The notes under the pieces were generated by a model, which was given only the letters and a program-made list of their open reading frames with translations, was not told the DNA's origin and ran no database searches. Source: Rhodothermales bacterium (GTDB taxonomy: Bacteria; Bacteroidota; Rhodothermia; Rhodothermales; JANQRZ01). Taken from it: a stretch of 50,513 nt of DNA. The stretch spans positions 441,145 to 491,657 of the forward strand of contig JBDUXZ010000020.1 of NCBI GenBank assembly GCA_039944855.1. The letters run 5' to 3'. Position numbers and translations under genes: made by a program. Shown one piece after another: positions 42,062 through 48,605 of the stretch (positions within the stretch are counted from its first letter, which is position 1; each line of letters opens with the position of its first letter).

Positions 42062-43582
42062 ATGGCCCTTCGCTACGCTCCGCTCCTCGCGCTGCTCGTC
42101 ACCGCCGCCGTCGCGGCGCAACCCCTGCCCGACACGCTGCGCGCGCCGGCCGACGCCGACAGCATCGCGGTCTACGGCTGGACCGTGGACGCCGACGCCG
42201 ACCGCCTCCTCGTCGGGGCCCGCGTGTGGCCGCCTCCGTACACCCCACCCCCGGAGGAGCCACGTGGGGCCGCCGAGAGGGCCGACCACCACGGCACCGT
42301 GTTCGTCTACCAGTTGCAGCCCGACGGGTCGTGGGCCATCGAGGGCCGCTTGCGGGCCGACTACATCAGCCGGGAGGATTGCTTCGGCTGGGCGATGGAC
42401 CTTCGAGGCGATCTCGCCGTCATTGGGGCGGAATGCGAGTACAGCCAGGATGAGAATGGCGCGTTCCTAATCGGGGCTACGTACCTCTACCGGTACGACG
42501 GATCGGAATGGGTTCGGGAGGCTAAGCTGAGCATCCCCAACGCACCGGACGAGCAGCCCCACACGTACGCGTTCGGAGAGAGCGTCGCGGTGGGCGACGG
42601 GTTCGTCGTGGTGGGCGCCGGCAGCACGCGCCTCCCCTCGAATCCCGACGAAGACCACAGCAGTGGAGCGGCTTTCATCTTCGAGCAGGTGGACGGCGTA
42701 TGGACCCGCACGGCGACACTCCGTAATGACGATGCGGACGTGCAGGTCAACGAGTATTTTGGGGGAGCCGTTGCCGTGTCGGGGAACAGCGTCCTCGTCG
42801 GCTCGCCCAGCAACGACGCGGCGGGGATGGACCGGAGCGGGGCGGTCTACGTGTTCGAGCGGACGGGAGGCGAGTGGACGCAAACGGCGAAGCTTACGGC
42901 CCCGTCGCCTTCTCCCGTAACCTACTTTGGGGCGCTGCTCGCGGCCGATGCCGAGGGCGCGGTCGTCGGCTCGTGGAGGACGGTCTATCCGGTAGAAAGG
43001 GGCGGCGCAGGATGGGAGGTCGAATCAGCATTGGTTGCAGCTATCCGTCCGAACGGTGTGGCGCGTGCTGGGGGGTACGCGCTCACGGTAGATGGGGACG
43101 TGACCAGCGAGCAGGGATATGACGCCTATCTCTTCGAGAGAGAAGGAGTGGTGTGGGAGGAAACGCGCCTTCCGACGGAATCCTACCTCGCATCACGGGA
43201 CGAGATGGTGAGCCTCACGAGCACCCATGCGTTCATCGGCAGCCCGGAAGAGTCCAGCGGCGAAGTGCTCGTCTACGATCTCGGGCTGCTGACCGCCGGC
43301 GAGCCCGTGCCCACCGATGCGGCCGGCCTCACACTGACCGTCGCGCCAAACCCGATCCGGAGGAATGCGTCGGTTCGGTTCACGCTGCCGGAGGCGGGCT
43401 CGTCGCGGCTCGTCGTGTACGACGTGCTCGGGCGCGAGGTGCTCCGCCTCGTGGACGCGGCGGTTCCCGCAGGCTCACACGAAGCTCGGGTGGATGCAGG
43501 CGGTCTCGCCGCCGGTTCGTACCTCGTGCGGCTCGACACCGACAGCGGCGTCGAGACGCGGCTCGTTACGGTCGTCCGCTGA
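42062..43582 (+). CDS. Secreted FG-GAP-type beta-propeller with type IX sorting domain (506 aa)
   Basis: The signal peptide MALRYAPLLALLVTAAVAAQ fixes the start at 42062; the longer frame begins inside the antiporter gene. Residues ~30-410 carry about six repeats of the form AVSGNSVLVGSPSND followed by GAVYVFERTGGEWTQTAKL, an FG-GAP/integrin-like propeller. The last ~80 residues (VAPNPIRRNASVRFTLPEAGSSRLVVYDVLGREVLRLVDAAVPAG) are a Por-type C-terminal domain for type IX export. A cell-surface or released protein, role unknown. It is the second such cargo in the window, with a tail closely similar to that of 38100-38984. Confidence 0.9.
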   Translation: MALRYAPLLALLVTAAVAAQPLPDTLRAPADADSIAVYGWTVDADADRLLVGARVWPPPYTPPPEEPRGAAERADHHGTVFVYQLQPDGSWAIEGRLRADYISREDCFGWAMDLRGDLAVIGAECEYSQDENGAFLIGATYLYRYDGSEWVREAKLSIPNAPDEQPHTYAFGESVAVGDGFVVVGAGSTRLPSNPDEDHSSGAAFIFEQVDGVWTRTATLRNDDADVQVNEYFGGAVAVSGNSVLVGSPSNDAAGMDRSGAVYVFERTGGEWTQTAKLTAPSPSPVTYFGALLAADAEGAVVGSWRTVYPVERGGAGWEVESALVAAIRPNGVARAGGYALTVDGDVTSEQGYDAYLFEREGVVWEETRLPTESYLASRDEMVSLTSTHAFIGSPEESSGEVLVYDLGLLTAGEPVPTDAAGLTLTVAPNPIRRNASVRFTLPEAGSSRLVVYDVLGREVLRLVDAAVPAGSHEARVDAGGLAAGSYLVRLDTDSGVETRLVTVVR

Positions 43583-43677
43583 GCGGGGCGCACGGAAAGG
43601 CAGCGGCGACCATTCTCGCGTTGCGGATGTGGGGCCGGATGCCTATCGTGGGGGACCCTCCACCCGCGCCTCTCCTG

Positions 43678-44061
43678 ATGCTCTCGTCTCCCAACACGTT
43701 CCCCGAGGACGCCCTCATCGACCTCACCCTACTCGCCCTCGTGATCGCGCACGGGGCCGACGCCGACCTCGACCCGCGCGAAGTGGACACGCTCTCGGAT
43801 CGGTTGCATGGCCTCGCGCCTCATCTCAGCGGCGACGAGGTCATCCGCATCGTGAAAGAGGGGGCGAAGGTCTACCTCGACACGCGCGTGGAAGGGGCAG
43901 AAACCGTCGTCCACCGCCTCGCCGGTGCGCTCAGCCCGGAAGACCGGGCACGGGCCTACGAGACGCTCAGGGCCGTGGCGGAGGCGGATCACACCGTCCA
44001 CCCGATGGAGTCCACCCTCCTGCGGCACGTGGCCGCCGCGTGGAGGCTCAACCGCGACTGA
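43678..44061 (+). CDS. TerB-like small protein (127 aa)
   Basis: Small acidic, all-helical protein resembling the TerB (tellurite-resistance-like) fold: LTLLALVIAHGADADLDPREVDTL and a second pseudo-repeat AVAEADHTVHPMESTLLRHVA. Each half has an acidic helix-start of the type that binds a metal in TerB-like domains. No other ter genes are nearby, so tellurite resistance should not be assumed. Start: the ATG at 43678 keeps the domain compact; an in-frame ATG 51 bp upstream is possible. Convergent with the gene at 44095. Confidence 0.7.
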   Translation: MLSSPNTFPEDALIDLTLLALVIAHGADADLDPREVDTLSDRLHGLAPHLSGDEVIRIVKEGAKVYLDTRVEGAETVVHRLAGALSPEDRARAYETLRAVAEADHTVHPMESTLLRHVAAAWRLNRD

Positions 44062-44094
44062 CGCGGGAGCCGTCGGTAGACGCTGCGCCGAACG

Positions 44095-44760
44095 TCAGTT
44101 GCAGCGCGGGCGCGTCGGGCCTGTCGGGAGGCCGGAGTCGTCGCCGCAGATGATCCCCTCGGGGAAGTCTTCGCCGTCGTCGATGGCGAGGAAGGCGAGG
44201 GGCGCGGCGACGAGCGTGAGCCACCACGGCGTGCTGGCCGTTGCGATGGGCGGCAGCGGGGCGGGCACGTCCGTCGGGACGCCGCCGGGGAAGCCGCCGG
44301 TTACGGGCGGCGTGCTGCGCAACGGCGGGAGCCCGGCGATAGGCGGCAGCGCCGTCGGCGGTGCCGCGATAGGCGGCGCGGCGGGACCGCGCGGGCCGGG
44401 CTGGTAGGGCCCGGTGCCGGTGATCGGCGAGGGCGGGACGTAGCCGGAGTACTGGTCCTTGCCACAACAGCAGCAGCAGTTGTTCGTCCGGACCGTCACG
44501 CGGACGCGGACGTTGCCGCTCGGGTCGACCTCGCGCCGCTCGACCACCGGCTGCTCGTTGTACATCGTGCTGTCGCACGGCATCGGCCGGACATCCACTT
44601 CGACGTCGACGCCGGGGCGCTCGGTGTCCTGCGCGATGCCGTCGCGGTCGCAGCCGATGACGCCGACGAGGAAGGAGAACAGGAGGAACGACGCGATCGC
44701 ACCGGCGGCGAAATGGCGAACTCTCGTGCTTCTATACAGGGGGCGGGGATAGGAACTCAT
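44095..44760 (-). CDS. Hypothetical lipoprotein with a five-cysteine run and Pro-rich region (221 aa)
   Basis: Not recognised. The N-terminal helix ends in FLVGVIGC with Cys at about residue 37, a plausible lipobox after an unusually long positive region. Residues 95-99 are five cysteines in a row (NNCCCCCGKDQ), a very rare pattern. A Pro/Gly-rich stretch (~108-172, PPIAAPPTALPPIAGLPP) follows, then a hydrophobic helix (~179-193, WWLTLVAAPLAFLAI) and a short C-terminal part with two more Cys. The composition suggests a surface or envelope protein that binds metal or forms disulfide cross-links. Codon use looks like that of its neighbours. Confidence 0.65.
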   Translation of the reverse strand: MSSYPRPLYRSTRVRHFAAGAIASFLLFSFLVGVIGCDRDGIAQDTERPGVDVEVDVRPMPCDSTMYNEQPVVERREVDPSGNVRVRVTVRTNNCCCCCGKDQYSGYVPPSPITGTGPYQPGPRGPAAPPIAAPPTALPPIAGLPPLRSTPPVTGGFPGGVPTDVPAPLPPIATASTPWWLTLVAAPLAFLAIDDGEDFPEGIICGDDSGLPTGPTRPRCN

Positions 44761-44867
44761 CGGGGACCTCGCGAGATGGCGAGCAACAGGAAGGGGTGGC
44801 CCATATGATTAGTCAGGCCGTGGGGCGGAGCAGAGGGGAAGGACCGTGGGGCCATAAACGCTCTCGG

Positions 44868-45884
44868 TTATTCCTCGGGTGCCTTCATCCGGACAACGAG
44901 CCTCTGGAGGAGACCGGCGTCGTCAGGGAGGAGGCCGGCGGCGGGGAGGCGAGCGACGAGTTCGGCCCACCGCACGTCTTGTGCGTAGGCGCGAGCGAGG
45001 TAGGGCAACGCCTCCTCAACACGTCCTATACTCGCAAGGGTAATGCCCACCCAGAACGGGGCTTCTCCGTTCGTGGTTTCGTCACGTACGAGTTCCATCG
45101 CGGCCGCGTAACTGGCCATCGCGGCCTCGATGTCGCCCTGGGTGACGTGCTCGTCGCCGGCGTTGAGGTGCTGGTACGCGCGTTGGAGTCCGACGAGCCG
45201 CCGGAGCTCCGCGATCGGCTCGGGGTGGTCCTCGATGCGGAGGTCGAACACCCGGTCGAGCCACGGCTTGCCGGTCGATTCGGCGCGGACGACGACGAGC
45301 GCGGCGGACTGCTTCCCGCGGATGTCGCCGCCCTCGGCCTGCGCGGCTTCGAGCGCGGCGAGGAGGCGCTCGGCGAGGTCGCCCTCCGAGCGCTCGTAGG
45401 CCTCGGCCATCGCGTCCCACACCGTCGCGTTCTCCATCATGTTCGCCTGCACCGAGTAGCCATCGCCGGTGCGGTGGCCCGCCGCCGCGATGGCGTTGCT
45501 GCCGGTGTGGACAGCGACGTTGCCGTCCGCGTCTACGAACGCGACTTGCCGGACGGCCTCGCCCTCGTCCGTCGAGGTCAGCGCGTCAAGGGCCTGCTGC
45601 GCGCTCCGGCCCATCCGCATCAACTCCAGCCCGAGTGGGCCGTACGCCGGCTCCACGAACGACTGCGTGGCGACGGCTCCGACGCCGGCCTCGGCCCATG
45701 GAACGATGCTTCCGACCGAGAACCAGTGCGACTGCACGGCGACGCCGAGTTGCCCCGTCGCCGCGTCACGGGCGACGATGGAGTACGTCGCGACGGGCCG
45801 GCGGGGCGTGTCTGCCGGCACCGCCGGCTGCGCGAGAGCGGGAACCGTGCACAGCAACGCGAGGGCGGTGACGAGGGAGCGCAT
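44868..45884 (-). CDS. Exported DUF1028-family protein (338 aa)
   Basis: Signal peptide MRSLVTALALLCTVPALAQ; ATG at 45884, the further-upstream ATG adding 12 poor residues. Residues ~25-225 are a DUF1028 domain (ATYSIVARDAATGQLGVAVQSHWFSVGSIVPWAEAGVGAVATQSFVEPAYGP ... GHRTGDGYSVQANMM ... GGDIRGKQSAALVVV), a putative Ntn-hydrolase-like fold of unknown reaction. About 235-338 look like a helical TPR-type repeat (YQHLNAGDEHVTQGDIEAAMASYAAAMEL). It is divergent from the nitrilase-like gene at 45984, sharing a 99-bp promoter region. Confidence 0.85.
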   Translation of the reverse strand: MRSLVTALALLCTVPALAQPAVPADTPRRPVATYSIVARDAATGQLGVAVQSHWFSVGSIVPWAEAGVGAVATQSFVEPAYGPLGLELMRMGRSAQQALDALTSTDEGEAVRQVAFVDADGNVAVHTGSNAIAAAGHRTGDGYSVQANMMENATVWDAMAEAYERSEGDLAERLLAALEAAQAEGGDIRGKQSAALVVVRAESTGKPWLDRVFDLRIEDHPEPIAELRRLVGLQRAYQHLNAGDEHVTQGDIEAAMASYAAAMELVRDETTNGEAPFWVGITLASIGRVEEALPYLARAYAQDVRWAELVARLPAAGLLPDDAGLLQRLVVRMKAPEE

Positions 45885-45932
45885 GAATGAGCACGGGGGG
45901 AGTACCATGGGGGAGTGCAAGGTAAGGAACGT

Positions 45933-45947
45933 GTCTCAATCCGAGAC
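45933..45947. promoter_or_regulatory. Inverted repeat in the DUF1028 / nitrilase divergent region
   Basis: GTCTC-AATCC-GAGAC, a perfect 5-5-5 palindrome about midway between the two divergent start codons. It may be an operator; no nearby regulator gene is available to explain it. Confidence 0.35.
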
Positions 45948-45983
45948 GGCTAACCTATCTCTTCGCCTTTTAGATCCATCGTT

Positions 45984-46820
45984 ATGAAAGTCGCTCTCGT
46001 CCAGCAGCGCGCCACCTTCGGTCGTGAAGCTAACACAAACAAAGGTTTAGAGTCTGTTCGTCGTGCTGCGGCCGACGGAGCCGATCTGGTGTGCTTCGCC
46101 GAGCTCGCGTTCGAGCCCTTTTATCCGCAGCGTCGAGCTACACCGGGAGCGCTCGCCCTCGCCGAGCCCATCCCCGGCCCGACGATCGAAGCGTTCGCCG
46201 CCCTCGCGAAGGAGCTCGGCGTCGTCCTCGTCCTCAACCTGTTCGAGCGCGTTGACATGCCCGATGGGACGAGCCGGACGTTCGACGCCTCGCCGGTGAT
46301 CGACGCGGACGGGACCCTCCTCGGTGTGACGCGGATGATCCACATCACCGATTACGACGGCTTCCACGAGCAGGGCTACTACACCCCCGGCGATCGCGGC
46401 GTGCCGGTCTACGACACCGCCGTCGGCCGCGTCGGCGTGGCGATCTGTTACGACCGGCACTACCCCGAGGTGATGCGGGCGCTTACGCTCGGCGGGGCCG
46501 ACCTCGTCGTGGTGCCGCAGGCGGGGGCGGTGGGGGAGTGGCCCGAGGGGCTTTACGAAGCGGAGATGCGCGTGGCCGCATTCCAGAACGGCTACTTCAC
46601 GGCGCTCTGCAACCGCGTCGGGCCGGAGGAGCGGCTGACGTTCGCCGGCGAATCGTTCGTGTGTAACCCGGCCGGAGAGGTGATCGCGCGGGCGGGGACG
46701 GGGACCGAGGAGATCCTCTATGCCGACCTCAACCTAGCCGAGGTGGAGCGCTCCCACGCACGGCGGCTCTTCCTGCGCGACCGGCGGCCGGAGCTCTATG
46801 CCGGCTGGCTGGCCGGATAG
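45984..46820 (+). CDS. Nitrilase-superfamily carbon-nitrogen hydrolase (278 aa)
   Basis: Cytoplasmic C-N hydrolase fold related to N-carbamoylputrescine amidase and omega-amidase-type proteins. The catalytic Glu is E40 (FAELAFEP) and the nucleophile is C155 (GVAICYDRHYPE), with the second Glu in FHEQGYYTPGD near 129. Where the family has the catalytic Lys (R-K-x-H-I), this protein reads R-M-I-H-I (M118). Length and the rest of the fold are normal. Either the protein has altered chemistry or is a non-catalytic binder, or the Lys role is met from elsewhere. Substrate unknown. The ATG at 45984 gives the standard N-terminal strand MKVALVQ. Confidence 0.85.
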   Translation: MKVALVQQRATFGREANTNKGLESVRRAAADGADLVCFAELAFEPFYPQRRATPGALALAEPIPGPTIEAFAALAKELGVVLVLNLFERVDMPDGTSRTFDASPVIDADGTLLGVTRMIHITDYDGFHEQGYYTPGDRGVPVYDTAVGRVGVAICYDRHYPEVMRALTLGGADLVVVPQAGAVGEWPEGLYEAEMRVAAFQNGYFTALCNRVGPEERLTFAGESFVCNPAGEVIARAGTGTEEILYADLNLAEVERSHARRLFLRDRRPELYAGWLAG

Positions 46821-46834
46821 CTGGCGGGGCCCTG

Positions 46835-46854
46835 TGATATCGGGATGATATCGG
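46835..46854. repeat. 11-bp-spaced direct repeat before the M23 gene
   Basis: TGATATCGG occurs twice, 11 bp apart, in the 107-bp gap between the nitrilase-like gene and the M23 gene. One helical turn of spacing would suit a dimeric regulator; evidence is weak. Confidence 0.3.
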
Positions 46855-46927
46855 TCAGAACGAGGAATCCGCGGGGCGACCGCGCCGTTAGAGCGCCTCC
46901 CCTCTGACCGCCTCCCGTCCCCTCTGT

Positions 46928-48091
46928 ATGCCCCGCTTCTTTCCGACGCTCCTCGCGCTGCTGCTCCTCGTCACGGCAGGGTGTGAGCTGGAGCACGCTG
47001 ATGACCGCTCCCCCTCTGATACCGTAGCGACCCGTCCGGACACGACGGGATTGGCGCTAGCCCTCGCAGAAACGCGCCGCGCCCAGATCGGCCCGGCCCG
47101 CGAGCCGCTCGATCTCCGCTTCCCGACGGGGAACGACGCGCTCTTCCGCGACAAAAGTGCCTTCTACGCCGCGCTCGATCTGGACGAGATCCCGGGCCTC
47201 CGCGAGTACGGGTGGGAAGGCGGGCAGTACGGTTACGTCCGCAACCCGGCGAAGGGCTCGCGCGGGATGATCTTCGCCCGCCCCCACGAAGGCCTCGACA
47301 TCAAGCCCCTCTACTTCGACGCGCGCGGCGAGCCCGCCGACACTGTTCGCGCAATCTCCGACGGGCGCGTCGTCTACGCCAACCGGGGGCGTAGCAACTC
47401 GTCATACGGGCAGTACGTCGTCGTCGAGCACACGTGGGACGGCGCGCCGGTGTACAGCCTCTACGCACACCTCGAACGAGTAGATGTGAGCCCGGCAGAC
47501 TCGGTCGCGGCCGGTGCTCCGCTCGGGCGGTTGGGCTACACCGGGCGCGGCACGGCCCGCCACCGGGCGCACGTCCACCTCGAGGTCAACCTCCTCCTCA
47601 ACGCGCACTTCCAGCCCTTCTTCAACGCATTCTACGGGAGCCGGAACACGCACGGGATCTACTTCGGCCGCAACCTCGCCGGGCTCGATGTGGAGGCGCT
47701 CTACCGCGTGCATGGCCTCAATCCGGAGTTCTCGTTTCTGGAGTTTGTTCGGAGCCGGCCCCTTGCCTACCGCATCGCGATCCCGGGCGAATACCCGCTC
47801 GACCTCCTCGCCCGCTACCCGTGGCTGACCGAGGGCTCGGCGGAACCGGACAGCAGCGGGGCGTGGGTCGTCGGGTTCACCCAGGAGGGCGTGCCCGTCG
47901 AGGTCAGCCGGCAGAAGGAGGCGGTCGATGCGCCGGAGGTGGTGTGGGTGGCGGATCGGATCGAGCGCGGCCGGCTCGGGACGAACGGCATCTTGGCGCG
48001 CGGCGACAGCACGTACCACCTCACGCGCGACGGGAAGGCGGCCGCGGCTCTCCTCGCCACGAGCGAGCGCGGTGTCCCTCCGTGGTTCTAG
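46928..48091 (+). CDS. M23-family peptidase lipoprotein (387 aa)
   Basis: Lipoprotein signal LLALLLLVTAGC with the lipidated Cys at residue 19. The M23/LytM zinc-peptidase domain spans about 100-235: HEGLD (H120, D124, zinc ligands), YAHL (H181) and HVHLEV (H215, H217, zinc ligand/catalytic). The catalytic set is complete, so it can probably cleave peptidoglycan cross-links, or acts as an envelope M23 lipoprotein. A C-terminal ~150 residues has no recognised domain (beta-rich, EYPLDLLARYPWLTEGSAEP). It stands alone with its own upstream region. Confidence 0.9.
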   Translation: MPRFFPTLLALLLLVTAGCELEHADDRSPSDTVATRPDTTGLALALAETRRAQIGPAREPLDLRFPTGNDALFRDKSAFYAALDLDEIPGLREYGWEGGQYGYVRNPAKGSRGMIFARPHEGLDIKPLYFDARGEPADTVRAISDGRVVYANRGRSNSSYGQYVVVEHTWDGAPVYSLYAHLERVDVSPADSVAAGAPLGRLGYTGRGTARHRAHVHLEVNLLLNAHFQPFFNAFYGSRNTHGIYFGRNLAGLDVEALYRVHGLNPEFSFLEFVRSRPLAYRIAIPGEYPLDLLARYPWLTEGSAEPDSSGAWVVGFTQEGVPVEVSRQKEAVDAPEVVWVADRIERGRLGTNGILARGDSTYHLTRDGKAAAALLATSERGVPPWF

Positions 48092-48605
48092 TCGTGACGC
48101 CAGTCGTGACGGCGTCCGTGAGCGGGCTTCTGGACGTCGGGCGAGACGGAGGCTTTTGCTCCTCCCGTGGGACGCGGGCGGTAGGGTTCACTTGTCCCAA
48201 CATGGAACGCTAGCGAGGCGCCGAGCCTCCCTAGAGTGGGGGCGCCGCTCGTGGAATGTTCTTCGCAGGAGAGAGACGCGAACCCTACGCTTTCCCCTCC
48301 GCCCCTAACTCCCTCCTTCCCGGTGGGCCGACCTCCCCTCTTTGCAGGATTCAGGCGTGTCCGCTGCTTCTATCATTCGGCCTTATCTGCGCTTCACATA
48401 CGGACTTGGATGACAGGGGCGTGCGCCAAAGGTGACTCCTCATAAACTCTTTCCGTCGGGTAGCGCCAATCGCCTCGGGGAATTATCCTCTGTAGCAGAC
48501 CGTGCGTGTCGTCGGAGGGTGGGAAGCCGTAGTAGCTGGAAAGCGGTCCGGGCGGGCGCGAGGTAGTCTTACGTGGGCTTTGTATCTACAACCATATCGA
48601 GAACC
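48092..48605. other. Intergenic region upstream of the repeat protein
   Basis: 514 bp without a credible gene. GC drops around 48340-48480 relative to the flanks, and the last ~60 bp (CTTTGTATCTACAACC) are AT-rich, where a promoter for the 48606 gene may lie. I see no clear terminator for the M23 gene, no riboswitch and no small RNA; a short frame of 69 codons inside has no coding character. Confidence 0.5.

Noticed and set aside
43678-44061. Calling the TerB-like gene a tellurite-resistance gene
   Set aside because: Only fold-level resemblance and no other ter genes nearby.
48236-48445. Short plus-strand frame of 69 codons in the intergenic region
   Set aside because: No start context, no domain and composition not unlike random high-GC sequence.
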